Shown: piece by piece, positions 47,653 through 54,730 of the stretch
Position numbering within the stretch: position 1 is the stretch's first letter
Layout: every line of letters starts with the position of its first letter
Source of the DNA: a virus
Virus record (IMG/VR): IMGVR_UViG_3300037245_001295
Coordinates: 60,741-124,740 of that record
DNA length: 64,000 nucleotides
Direction: 5' to 3' (one strand)
Made by a program: the position numbers and the translations under genes
The notes under the pieces: generated by a model
Database searches by the model: none
Told to the model about the DNA's origin: nothing
The model's input: only the letters and a program-made list of their open reading frames with translations

Positions 47653-47850
47653 AGAGGTCGAAACGTGATGGCGAATATCTGGAGAAATCGCGCGAAACGT
47701 AAGAAAGAGAAGAAGGGGAGATGCCGGTTTCCAGAGCCGGGCGGTCACCCATCGTCGCAGCCTCTTACCCACCAGGAGCATGATTATGCCAGTAAGAGTG
47801 AAGAAGTGGAAGGTGCAGATTTGGCAGGACCACGTCGCCGCGCCTTGTGA
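47650..47850 (+). CDS. Doubtful basic reading frame between repeats
   Basis: A 66-residue frame whose first 26 residues are basic (MRGRNVMANIWRNRAKRKKEKK). After that it reads through copy 2 of the repeat in another frame and overlaps the next gene by 65 bases. Likely a gene whose end was altered by the duplication, or not a gene at all. Confidence 0.35.
   Translation: MRGRNVMANIWRNRAKRKKEKKGRCRFPEPGGHPSSQPLTHQEHDYASKSEEVEGADLAGPRRRAL
47742..47788 (+). repeat. 47-base direct repeat, copy 2
   Basis: Matches copy 1 with three changes, including CCAGG for CCGGG, which makes the ribosome site stronger. The ATG of the next gene is at its end. Confidence 0.9.
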
Positions 47851-47995
47851 CTACGTGGTGTATGCCACCAGCGGGTGGGATGCTCGCGTCCTGGCGTTCG
47901 CGCTGGATGGCGGCTTCCCTAAGTCGATGACTGAGATGGACGAAAGCCATGAGGAGTTGATCTACGAGTACACAAAAATTGTAGCTTCGACGTAG
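47786..47995 (+). CDS. Hypothetical protein
   Basis: A 69-residue protein with beta-like start (VKKWKVQIWQDHV) and acidic end. AGGAG with seven bases spacing supports this ATG over 47780. It resembles a small domain often found for phage proteins of the type VxxWKVxxxxxD, but no name can be given. Confidence 0.7.
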   Translation: MPVRVKKWKVQIWQDHVAAPCDYVVYATSGWDARVLAFALDGGFPKSMTEMDESHEELIYEYTKIVAST

Positions 47996-48066
47996 GAAAC
48001 AGGAGACCGAAGCCCTGTGCAAGGACGGGTAGTGGGGGCACGGAAGCCCCGGCCGCGAAATTCCAT

Positions 48067-48094
48067 TTGACTTCTGCTCAGAATGTGCTATACT
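48067..48094 (+). promoter_or_regulatory. Sigma-70-type promoter with start at +1
   Basis: TTGACT at 48067-48072 and TATACT at 48089-48094, spacer 16. TTGTAAT follows, and the ATG at 48101 lies where transcription should start. The 70 bases upstream, between 47996 and 48066, hold two small hairpins (acagg/cctgt and gggg/cccc) and no gene. Confidence 0.84.
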
Positions 48095-48100
48095 TGTAAT

Positions 48101-48238
48101 ATGAAGAACGAACAAACCAAGACTGGAAAGTGCGACATTTGTGGCAAGCCTATGAAGGCTGTGCCCGGTGCAAAGGTGTACCATTTCAAATGCCTGTACG
48201 ATTCCCTAAGAGAGACTTGGAAACGAAACAGCGGCTAA
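48101..48238 (+). CDS. Small zinc-type protein from a leaderless transcript
   Basis: A 45-residue protein with CDICGKPM and HFKC, a treble-clef or knuckle-like zinc site, and a basic end. There is no ribosome site because the ATG lies 7 bases after the -10 box; the promoter would therefore make a leaderless mRNA. Confidence 0.68.
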   Translation: MKNEQTKTGKCDICGKPMKAVPGAKVYHFKCLYDSLRETWKRNSG

Positions 48239-48260
48239 CCCCTAGTCAGGATGACCGGCG

Positions 48261-48325
48261 AGCCCGCGAGGCTTCACCGGGACGGTAGCTCTGCTCAGTT
48301 AAAGGTTCGACTCCTTAATGGGCTA
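48261..48325 (+). ncRNA. Short tRNA-like element, no anticodon arm
   Basis: 65 bases. The 5' strand agcccgc and the 3' strand atgggct pair over 6 of 7 positions; a D-arm-like gct/agc and a T arm aaagg-TTCGACT-cctta are present. Only 11 bases lie between them, too short for an anticodon arm. Could be a deletion remnant of a tRNA. Confidence 0.42.
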
Positions 48326-48330
48326 GGTGG

Positions 48331-48399
48331 GGACGAGTGGTGTAATTGGGCACACCGGTGACGACCGCGCAGGTGGGGGTTCGAGTCCCCCGGAGTCCG
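48331..48399 (+). ncRNA. tRNA-like element with D and T arms only
   Basis: A D arm ggtg/cacc with TAATTGGGCA and a perfect T arm ggggg-TTCGAGT-ccccc are 18 bases apart, where a mini-hairpin cggt-gacg-accg replaces the anticodon arm. GGAC and GTCC at the ends give a weak acceptor. It directly follows the preceding tRNA-like element. Confidence 0.42.
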
Positions 48400-48422
48400 C
48401 CGCACGTACAGTTGGGAAGAGA

Positions 48423-48554
48423 ATGGAAGACAGAGAGAAACTACTGATCGAGTTGGAGGCCGCCGAACGGGCTCTTGAAAGGGCCATGTTCCGTAAAGAG
48501 GCGAGGGAGTTGAAACAGCGGATCGACGAACTAAACCAAAAGCTGAAAGAATGA
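48423..48554 (+). CDS. Small coiled-coil protein
   Basis: A 43-residue protein almost wholly made of Glu, Lys, Arg, Leu and Ala in heptad order, predicted coiled coil. GGGAAGAGA precedes the ATG. Coupled to the next gene by ATGA. Confidence 0.65.
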   Translation: MEDREKLLIELEAAERALERAMFRKEARELKQRIDELNQKLKE

Positions 48555-48745
48555 AAACTGAACAGGAAATCAAGAAAGAGTTCTACGCACTGGCCGTGCA
48601 GCGAGACTGCTGCACTAAGGGCTCGGTGGCGCGAGAGATGTTAAACCAACGTTTGAAAGCGCTGGCGTGGGTTATGGAACACCCAGACGCACCGGAGATT
48701 CTTCTGGACGAAGACACGCGCTCCTTTTTGGATTGTGTAGGGTAG
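48551..48745 (+). CDS. Small helical protein
   Basis: A 64-residue helical protein with CC near the middle. It starts in the previous TGA. No motif recognised. Confidence 0.68.
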   Translation: MKTEQEIKKEFYALAVQRDCCTKGSVAREMLNQRLKALAWVMEHPDAPEILLDEDTRSFLDCVG

Positions 48746-48746
48746 C

Positions 48747-49058
48747 ATGAATTGCATTTGGGAAATCCTAGTACCAACCGAGACACAAGCCGGTCGGCCT
48801 ATCCGTACCCGGCAGCATCAAGAGTGGGACGCCCGCGTGCGACGGGTGGCGGGCGGGCTGACGGTGTTGCAGCCCGTCCGGGGTCAGTGGTTGGCCGCCC
48901 ATGGCCTGTTGGACGCCGAGCGAATGATCCCCGTGCGAATCGCCTGTACTGAGGAAGAGATCAACCAGATTGCGGACATGACGGCCGCCTTTTACGATCA
49001 AGACGCCGTGATGTTTTACCAGATCAGTGACAAGGTTTTCATCAAGGACTACCGATGA
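48747..49058 (+). CDS. Hypothetical protein
   Basis: A 103-residue protein, Arg-rich N-terminal half and an acidic, aromatic second half. It overlaps the next gene in ATGA. No motif recognised. Confidence 0.7.
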   Translation: MNCIWEILVPTETQAGRPIRTRQHQEWDARVRRVAGGLTVLQPVRGQWLAAHGLLDAERMIPVRIACTEEEINQIADMTAAFYDQDAVMFYQISDKVFIKDYR

Positions 49059-49132
49059 TAGTGTTAGCGTATTTTTGGCTCGTATTAGCAACGTGCATTG
49101 CAATAACGTGGTTCACGGGCTTGGAGGGGTAA
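49055..49132 (+). CDS. Single-pass membrane microprotein, 25 residues
   Basis: MIVLAYFWLVLATCIAITWF is a hydrophobic helix, and a short acidic tail follows. Starts in the previous stop (ATGA). Tiny size makes it uncertain, but the coupling and hydrophobic composition support it. Confidence 0.55.
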   Translation: MIVLAYFWLVLATCIAITWFTGLEG

Positions 49133-49135
49133 GCG

Positions 49136-49438
49136 ATGACGCCCGACGAAATTCTGTGGACTTCGCCTTATGACGACCCGCCTGAGTTGCCGGACGAAGG
49201 CGACCTGATAGACATGACATACGACCGGAGCGAGACGATGACTAATCTGCCACAAGTGTGCGAACTATGCGGTGGCCCGACGCCGGATGCTACCATTTAC
49301 TTTAATCGCTGGCCTAATCCCCACTCGAATGCCGTGTCAAAAGCGAAGCGATGTTTCCCGTGTTGGAAAATGGAGGTTGTCATCCGCAAGCAACCTGAGA
49401 TTGCACGAAAGATTCTTCAAGACTTGGAGACCGGATAA
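49136..49438 (+). CDS. Zinc-finger-like protein
   Basis: A 100-residue protein. The acidic N-terminal part is followed by CELCGG and CFPCWK, spaced about 30 residues, a probable zinc site, and a helical end. Its TAA overlaps the ATPase start. Confidence 0.72.
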   Translation: MTPDEILWTSPYDDPPELPDEGDLIDMTYDRSETMTNLPQVCELCGGPTPDATIYFNRWPNPHSNAVSKAKRCFPCWKMEVVIRKQPEIARKILQDLETG

Positions 49439-50103
49439 TGATCCGCGCTCTTACATTCACGAAAGATTGGCGATGCTTCAAGGCGGGCGACCGCTTTGAC
49501 TTCCGCCCCGGCATCAACCTACTGGTTGGCGATCAAGGTTGCGGTAAGAGCAGCCTGATTCAAGCGATCCATATCGGCGGCTGCACGGGCAAGGACTTTG
49601 GCTCTGACAAAGAGATGCGCGATCGCATTGAGCTTGAAGCCTCCCCGGTCACGATGTACAAGTTCGACTTCGAGAAAGACAATCCACGGGTTCAAGGACA
49701 CATTGGCAAGAACGCCTTGTTCCAGCTAAGCTCCATGTGGGCCAGCCACGGCGAAACGTCCCGCGTTGTCATCCGAAACATTGAAGGGTTGGCTGAGGCG
49801 CTTATTCTGATGGACGAACCCGACATGGCCCTCAGCATCCGGTCATGCAACATGCTGTCCAAGACTTTCAGGGATGTTGCTGACCGAGGCTCGCAGGTGC
49901 TTGCGGCCGTGCATAACGAGACGGTGATCCGGCAGGTCGAGGAAGTGTACTCGCTTGAGCACCGGCGGTGGATGCCGAGCGCAGAGTTCATTGAGTCACA
50001 GGCCGATACGACCGAGTTCGTACCTGTCCGACCAGACAAGAAGAAGAAACGTAAGAAGAAGTCCGGCGAGAAGTCAAACGCACAAATAATCCAGGAGATG
50101 TAA
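49438..50103 (+). CDS. ABC-type/RecF-like ATPase
   Basis: A 221-residue protein. Walker A GDQGCGKSS (31-39), then SHGE as signature-like, Walker B ALILMDEPD (about 118-126) and a switch His (AAVHNE): the layout of compact SMC/RecF/ABC ATPases without a coiled coil. The end is Lys-rich (KKKKRKKK). It may act in DNA repair or as a defence/sensor ATPase. Starts in the previous stop (TAATG). Confidence 0.84.
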   Translation: MIRALTFTKDWRCFKAGDRFDFRPGINLLVGDQGCGKSSLIQAIHIGGCTGKDFGSDKEMRDRIELEASPVTMYKFDFEKDNPRVQGHIGKNALFQLSSMWASHGETSRVVIRNIEGLAEALILMDEPDMALSIRSCNMLSKTFRDVADRGSQVLAAVHNETVIRQVEEVYSLEHRRWMPSAEFIESQADTTEFVPVRPDKKKKRKKKSGEKSNAQIIQEM

Positions 50104-50104
50104 G

Positions 50105-50395
50105 ATGCCTACGAAATTGAAGACGTTCAAAGTGTTGGCCCTTCACGAGAAGCATGGCGTCTGCTACGTTTCGGCCCGCACACCTGAAGAGGAGATGAGG
50201 GCTTACCTCTCTCTCTTCAATCTGATGGATGAGATGGGCTACTACAACTACGACGGGGCGCTCAACGTCGATGAACAGGTGTGGTACGCCAACGCTAAGG
50301 CTGGCGACGGGAAGTCTGCTAAGTGGCTGATCGGCAGCCGCTCCGGTTATGAATATGAAACTGTGACTGTCGAGTGGGTAACGGTGCCCGAATGA
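50105..50395 (+). CDS. Hypothetical protein
   Basis: A 96-residue beta-rich acidic protein, possibly of the small DUF-type. Starts one base after the previous stop. No motif recognised. Confidence 0.7.
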   Translation: MPTKLKTFKVLALHEKHGVCYVSARTPEEEMRAYLSLFNLMDEMGYYNYDGALNVDEQVWYANAKAGDGKSAKWLIGSRSGYEYETVTVEWVTVPE

Positions 50396-50679
50396 CCGAC
50401 AACGACTATGATCTGCAATACAAAGAGTGGTGCAAGGAACAGCGCCGCATCGCGCTACAGAACAACAAGCGCGAGTGTAAGGCCACTCAGGATAGGCTTC
50501 GGTGCCCCAATTGTCGAACGCTCTGGGAGTGTCGCTGCACCCTTGAGCAGCAGCATTCGGCTTGGCGGCGTATAGAGGCCCAACAGCAGGCCGATTACGC
50601 CCGCCGAGTGCGCGAATGTGACGAGCGTATTGCGGAGTCACAAGCTGCCTGGGAAAAGAGATTTGGGAAAGCAGAATAG
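50392..50679 (+). CDS. Zinc-motif protein of CPxC..CxCTL type, copy 1
   Basis: A 95-residue protein with helical Arg/Glu-rich arms around CPNCRTLWECRCTL. The Cys-Cys-Cys-Cys set should bind zinc. The next gene has CPVCGVRFCLCTL in the same place: tandem paralogues. Confidence 0.74.
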   Translation: MTDNDYDLQYKEWCKEQRRIALQNNKRECKATQDRLRCPNCRTLWECRCTLEQQHSAWRRIEAQQQADYARRVRECDERIAESQAAWEKRFGKAE

Positions 50680-50910
50680 ATGGGCGACTATCTAACACAC
50701 ATGCTAAAGTACACTAAAGAAAGGTTCGCGGCGGCCGACCGCAATTTTCGTGAGCATCATATTTGCCCCGTCTGCGGCGTGCGATTCTGTCTGTGTACCC
50801 TTAATGAACGTCGAAAAGCTCTGGCACAGCGGCAAGATGAAACTGACGAAGAGTGGCAAGATCGCTTGGACTCACTGGAAGCGAAACGCTTAAATGCGCT
50901 GGAGTTTTAG
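50680..50910 (+). CDS. Zinc-motif protein of CPxC..CxCTL type, copy 2
   Basis: A 76-residue protein with CPVCGVRFCLCTLNERRKAL in its middle, like the previous gene. Helical parts on both sides. Starts at the base after the previous stop. Confidence 0.74.
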   Translation: MGDYLTHMLKYTKERFAAADRNFREHHICPVCGVRFCLCTLNERRKALAQRQDETDEEWQDRLDSLEAKRLNALEF

Positions 50911-51174
50911 ATGGCCATACCCTTCAACATGGGCGATCCGGTTCAACTTGGCACTGACCCTAATAGAGTGGGGAAGGTCATTGGCCTCATTGAGCCAACG
51001 TATGATAGCATGGGCGTCCCTACACGACTCGCTCAGGTTGTTGTCCAGCCACCACTCAAGAAGTACACATCAACCGTTTACTACGTGGAAGAATTGATAT
51101 TCTGCCGCTGTGCAAACAGGGGCGCGGGCATCAAGAGGAGCGTGAACCCATGCGAAAAAAGCGTACCATTCTAA
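50911..51174 (+). CDS. Hypothetical beta-rich protein
   Basis: An 87-residue protein, beta-rich with Gly and Pro (FNMGDPVQLGTDPNRVGKV), similar in form to small SH3-like domains; it ends with two Cys pairs (CRCAN). Overlaps the next gene by 25 bases. Confidence 0.68.
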   Translation: MAIPFNMGDPVQLGTDPNRVGKVIGLIEPTYDSMGVPTRLAQVVVQPPLKKYTSTVYYVEELIFCRCANRGAGIKRSVNPCEKSVPF

Positions 51175-51602
51175 TGTGCCCATCATGCGGAAAGCAAAAT
51201 GTCTTCCCGCTCGAACATGACATCGAGGGGCGTGAATGCCACAACTGTACTTGGGAGGGGCACATGGACGCCCTAGCGTCCCATGAGTTCTGGGTCGAGC
51301 GGGTCGCCCATGTCAAGATTGATTACGACGTGATTGACCGGATCGCGTACCTCTTCTACGGACACAGTGAGGAAAAGTTCAATATGCCTCACTTCGAGAT
51401 GGTGTGCCACGGGGAGTGGTGTAATGACTCCTGCCACCAGTTCGACGTGGATGGTAAGATCGGCAAGTACGTAGCGAAGGACGCCGCGAAGTTCCGCAAG
51501 GACGGCAAGCCGCGCGGCCTGTCTAACGGGGACGTTATGAATATCCTCTGCGCCGACGGGTGGCTGGAGCCAGGGCGGTATCTCGTGGAGGTGTGCTGGT
51601 GA
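51150..51602 (+). CDS. Zinc-ribbon protein
   Basis: A 150-residue protein with CPSCGK and CHNCTW near the start, a normal zinc ribbon. The C-terminal domain is acidic with helical and beta parts. Overlaps both neighbours. Function unknown. Confidence 0.74.
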   Translation: MRKKRTILMCPSCGKQNVFPLEHDIEGRECHNCTWEGHMDALASHEFWVERVAHVKIDYDVIDRIAYLFYGHSEEKFNMPHFEMVCHGEWCNDSCHQFDVDGKIGKYVAKDAAKFRKDGKPRGLSNGDVMNILCADGWLEPGRYLVEVCW

Positions 51603-51811
51603 GTTACTGTAAGTACGCCGTAGAAACAAAACGCCTCTTCGGAGGCTGGAGCCGAGGGGCGATCTGGGGCTTGGACTCGGATAGCTTCCGGGAGTTCCTG
51701 CTATACATCAATGGTTGTGACAACCACCGCGGCGCGAAGACGCGCATCAAACGTGTGTGGGGTGAGGTGGCCGCAAAGTACGAATTTCCGAAGGACAGGC
51801 TACATGACTGA
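51599..51811 (+). CDS. Hypothetical protein, GTG start
   Basis: A 70-residue basic/mixed protein, starting at a GTG that overlaps the previous TGA (GTGA). No motif. Ends just inside the next gene. Confidence 0.64.
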   Translation: MSYCKYAVETKRLFGGWSRGAIWGLDSDSFREFLLYINGCDNHRGAKTRIKRVWGEVAAKYEFPKDRLHD

Positions 51812-51923
51812 GTTTGTTTTAGTGGCCTTACCGCTGTTAGTAGTCGCACTCTTTGTAATGATTATCCTGACAGGTGGGGCTATGAGTAAATATGACCACG
51901 ATGACCTTGACATCGACGAATAA
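51804..51923 (+). CDS. Small single-pass membrane protein
   Basis: A 39-residue protein with one membrane segment (residues 4-26) and an acidic end (KYDHDDLDIDE). Its last codons hold the -35 box of the next promoter. Confidence 0.66.
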   Translation: MTEFVLVALPLLVVALFVMIILTGGAMSKYDHDDLDIDE

Positions 51924-51934
51924 TAAGGTATACT
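51907..51934 (+). promoter_or_regulatory. Sigma-70-type promoter with start at +1
   Basis: TTGACA at 51907-51912 and TATACT at 51929-51934, spacer 16, then TTGTAGTATG. The ATG (51941) lies 7 bases after the -10 box, so the mRNA should be leaderless. Confidence 0.82.
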
Positions 51935-51940
51935 TGTAGT

Positions 51941-52294
51941 ATGGAGATACTCGATTACCTACGCGAACGAATAGCGGATTTCTCAATTGAGGCGTCCATC
52001 CCCCTGTTGAAGTGTTTAGGTCACTGTGAACACGACAGGATCACCGTGCTAACTCACCAAGGCTACCGCGACATGTTTGTGTGGGAGTTGGTCGAACACT
52101 TCAACCGCTCGGTCCCTGTTGACCGTATACGACCAGTGTACTTCTGGGGCGGACCTCTAATGCCAAAGAAATACAAAGGCGACTACTTGACGTTTATCGT
52201 TGACCGGGCGATGTTCCGGGCGTGCGAGAAGGGTTGGGCGCATGTGAACGCAACTATCGTCTATTGTGAAGGGTTGGCCCATGTTGAAGCGTAG
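51941..52294 (+). CDS. GGP-box family protein 6, leaderless
   Basis: A 117-residue protein with FWGGPLMPKKYKGDYLTFI, then VDRAMF in its core. The first 45 residues are helical with the Ile/Leu pattern of the other members. No ribosome site; start at the expected transcription start. Separated from the first five members by about 5 kb. Confidence 0.78.
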   Translation: MEILDYLRERIADFSIEASIPLLKCLGHCEHDRITVLTHQGYRDMFVWELVEHFNRSVPVDRIRPVYFWGGPLMPKKYKGDYLTFIVDRAMFRACEKGWAHVNATIVYCEGLAHVEA

Positions 52295-52649
52295 TATGCT
52301 CGCCGCCGTCTGCGTAACGGTGAAAAGTTTCACTTTGGAGGATGCTATCGAAATCCTCCGACGTGCAAATCAAAGTCATCTTGAGCGCACACTGTACGTC
52401 GAAAACCAGATAGGCAAGTGCCGCGAATTCCGGTTCAAATCGCTGGGAGATGACGCCCGCAACCGTTGTGCCCATCTTACTACGTTTTGGAAAGTGTGGT
52501 ACGAATGTGGCCCGCCCAACAACCGCGAATGGGTGGAAGGCACTCTTTGTCAGTTCGTCGCTGATTGCTTGTTGCTTGAGGTGGCGGAGTGGGGAGAGAG
52601 GGGTGTGTGTGATATTGTTGCCGATGTACTCAGACTAGGAGCCCCGTGA
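52281..52649 (+). CDS. GGP-box family protein 7, divergent
   Basis: A 122-residue protein with YECGPPNNREWVEGTLCQFV, then ADCLL: Cys-Gly-Pro replaces Gly-Gly-Pro and ADC replaces the DR pair. It overlaps paralogue 6 by 14 bases. Its N-terminus has LEDAIEILRRAN, like the rest. Confidence 0.76.
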   Translation: MLKRSMLAAVCVTVKSFTLEDAIEILRRANQSHLERTLYVENQIGKCREFRFKSLGDDARNRCAHLTTFWKVWYECGPPNNREWVEGTLCQFVADCLLLEVAEWGERGVCDIVADVLRLGAP

Positions 52650-52927
52650 TGACGCCGCGAGACGAAGCCGACTGGAAATTCTGGAAGCGCGTTGCCGCAC
52701 TACTCGGCGCTCAGCTACATGGCTGGAGCTACCGAGATAGTGCCTCATTCCTCAACCCGCATACAGAGATGGGCGGCACGGGCGCCGCGAAGCTGATCGA
52801 GCAGGCAGACGAAATCATCCGGCTGAAAGCGTTGGCAAAGCACGCAGTCAACACTGCCGCAGACATGGCAGCGATGCCAATTGAAGAGTGGGCCGAAGAA
52901 AAACTCCGGGAGATTGACAATGTCTGA
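52649..52927 (+). CDS. Small helical protein
   Basis: A 92-residue Ala- and Glu-rich helical protein, coupled to the previous stop (TGATG) and the next start. A GTG start three bases upstream is possible. No motif. Confidence 0.7.
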   Translation: MTPRDEADWKFWKRVAALLGAQLHGWSYRDSASFLNPHTEMGGTGAAKLIEQADEIIRLKALAKHAVNTAADMAAMPIEEWAEEKLREIDNV

Positions 52928-53366
52928 AAACGTAATGGCTATGGCGTCGAGAGGGTATTTTGCCGGCGAGTTTGTTGTCACCAACGATGATTGTGCCTAC
53001 TCCATCGGTGACCACATTGAGGTAGTGCTGAAAGACCATGCGTACCCGACCGGCGAGACTTTCGACGTCCCACGGTTGGGCGGCGGGGAGAAGATTGTCC
53101 ATATCGCAGCCTTCCCACTGACCGTGACGTTAAGCGCTCACGTCGGGCCAATTGAAGTGTTGCTAAAAATGGCTGTCGGCCGGGCGTTTAGCCACTGGCT
53201 TGATTGCCTAGAGATCGGGGTGCCGAGCGTCGTAATTCCGAACAAGTGTGAGCATCGCAAGCATATTTGGTACATGCCGAAGATTGATGGCTGGGTTCCG
53301 AGCGGGATGTTCAGCGGCAAGACGAAAGCGGCGACCACCACCAACCGGAGGACGAAGAATGCCTAA
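52920..53366 (+). CDS. Hypothetical protein
   Basis: A 148-residue protein, mixed composition, basic end (KTKAATTTNRRTKN). No motif recognised. Overlaps both neighbours by 8 bases. Confidence 0.7.
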   Translation: MSENVMAMASRGYFAGEFVVTNDDCAYSIGDHIEVVLKDHAYPTGETFDVPRLGGGEKIVHIAAFPLTVTLSAHVGPIEVLLKMAVGRAFSHWLDCLEIGVPSVVIPNKCEHRKHIWYMPKIDGWVPSGMFSGKTKAATTTNRRTKNA

Positions 53367-53772
53367 GTACACCTTCCACAGCGGCGCTGGCGTATACATA
53401 CTGGCTACCGGCGAAGCCCCCAAAGGGTTAGGGGCCGTGCTGCGTGTCGTGTGGGAAGGTTTACCCCACTGCCTAGTGGAGAGCGTGATACCGACTGACA
53501 CGCTGTTGCGGAAGCCCATAGTGCCGCCTGACAAGGTGCCCGACGATTGGTACAATGCGTTTGCCCTGGCGACCGGATTGTTTGAGGTGCGTGAGCCCGA
53601 GCCATCGCCCGAGCCAGCGCCCGAGCCAGCGCCCGAGCCGACGCCCGAGCCGACGCCCGAGCCGACGCCCGAGCCGACGCCCGAGCCCGTGCCGTCAATG
53701 TTTGAATGGGGGCCATACTGGGTCATATTTGTAGTCGTAATCATCCTGAGTTTTATTCTGGGGGCGTACTAA
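53359..53772 (+). CDS. EP-repeat protein with C-terminal membrane anchor
   Basis: A 137-residue protein. Soluble N-terminal part, then about 30 residues of alternating Glu-Pro units (EPAPEPTP type, encoded by a 12-base tandem repeat), then one membrane segment at the end (residues 115-135). EP tracts behave as stiff spacers, as in TonB. The soluble part would be held away from the membrane. Confidence 0.74.
   Translation: MPKYTFHSGAGVYILATGEAPKGLGAVLRVVWEGLPHCLVESVIPTDTLLRKPIVPPDKVPDDWYNAFALATGLFEVREPEPSPEPAPEPAPEPTPEPTPEPTPEPTPEPVPSMFEWGPYWVIFVVVIILSFILGAY
53598..53693 (+). repeat. Tandem 12-base coding repeat, about eight copies
   Basis: Units close to cccgagccgacg follow each other, encoding the EP-rich part of the 53359 protein. 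The last four are almost identical, so the number could vary by slippage. Confidence 0.88.
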
Positions 53773-53831
53773 TGATTCTTGATATTGGCGACTCGACTAT
53801 CGAAACTCTTTGGAACGAGGTGAAGCCATGA
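53772..53831 (+). CDS. Possible microprotein, 19 residues
   Basis: A tiny frame MILDIGDSTIETLWNEVKP, coupled to the previous stop (TAATG) and containing the ribosome site of the next gene. It may only serve to couple translation. Confidence 0.4.
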   Translation: MILDIGDSTIETLWNEVKP

Positions 53832-54106
53832 AACTGATCTACTGCCCCAAGTGCCACGACGTGAGGAAACTGAGCCACAAGGTCACGTTCTGCATGTGCG
53901 GCGCTAGTCGTGGCTGGTACGATGACGACGGCCTGCACGCCACTGTCCAAGGCGAAGCGATTCCCTTGGGGTTCGATAACCTGACTCTTAGAAGTGCGTT
54001 GGCAATGAAGTCCGAGGGTGGGTGGGGTAAGGACGGGCAGGGAGAAGTCTTTGAGGCCTTTGTGATCCCCAAGGATTGCCCCACTGTGACAAAACTTGAC
54101 AACTAA
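53828..54106 (+). CDS. Zinc-type small protein
   Basis: A 92-residue protein with CPKCHD and CMCG in the first 30 residues, a likely zinc site. GAGGTGAAGCC precedes the ATG. Its end holds the -35 of the next promoter. Function unknown. Confidence 0.72.
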   Translation: MKLIYCPKCHDVRKLSHKVTFCMCGASRGWYDDDGLHATVQGEAIPLGFDNLTLRSALAMKSEGGWGKDGQGEVFEAFVIPKDCPTVTKLDN

Positions 54107-54124
54107 CGAACCGTAGTGTATACT
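54096..54124 (+). promoter_or_regulatory. Sigma-70-type promoter, TTGACA-17-TATACT
   Basis: TTGACA at 54096-54101 and TATACT at 54119-54124, spacer 17, followed by TTGTGATAGAG. It drives the secreted protein gene at 54161. Confidence 0.84.
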
Positions 54125-54160
54125 TGTGATAGAGACGAACCATAAACCCGGAGAAGAACG

Positions 54161-54730
54161 ATGATCCGAAGTTTCCTGATTGTGCTGGCTATGTTGGTTG
54201 GAACGACTGCGTGCGCTCAAGACGCCCTGCCTCAGTTTGTGCAGTCGCTCTCTGCTGCGGATTATGCGACCTGGGCCACTTGGCAGAATCGTCAGGCTGC
54301 GTTGCGTGCTGACGAAGAGAGGGAGGATTCCTGTGAGGAGCCTTACGTCTACTCCGTGCGTACAACCTCGTCCGTCAGTGGGGGTGTGACGGCCGCTCTT
54401 AACCGATTGAATAAGACCAGCCGGACTAAGCGAAGCAGCACGACCCGATCCACGGCGACCAACAGCGTGGCCACTTGGCGCAACGCTGTGGCGGAGACCA
54501 TGCCCCACCGGTATGTCAATCCGGCCTACACGCCGCCGGGTCCGGTCACGATCCACAACCCGTATGCCCGCTTTGCCAACCCGGTAGACCGCGAGCCCCG
54601 CTGGGACAAGATATTCGTCCCGAGCAAGTCGGGCACGATGACGGTGTCGGAGGCGCAGGACAAGCTGGGCAGCCCGGTGCCAGCCGAGCTATTGTTCAGC
54701 GTGCTTATGTCGCAAGGTCCGGGCAAATGA
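54161..54730 (+). CDS. Secreted phage protein
   Basis: A 189-residue protein with a signal peptide (residues 1-19, ending ACA-QDA). The mature chain has a Thr/Ser-rich part with TRSTATNS motifs and a C-terminal domain of unknown type. GGAGAAG precedes it. It could be a periplasmic or outer-surface accessory; no family recognised. First gene after the promoter. Confidence 0.74.
   Translation: MIRSFLIVLAMLVGTTACAQDALPQFVQSLSAADYATWATWQNRQAALRADEEREDSCEEPYVYSVRTTSSVSGGVTAALNRLNKTSRTKRSSTTRSTATNSVATWRNAVAETMPHRYVNPAYTPPGPVTIHNPYARFANPVDREPRWDKIFVPSKSGTMTVSEAQDKLGSPVPAELLFSVLMSQGPGK

Noticed and set aside
53208-53744. Minus-strand frame with GSGVGSGVGSG repeats
   Set aside because: It is the reverse reading of the EP repeats in the rightward gene, not a real Gly-Ser-rich protein.
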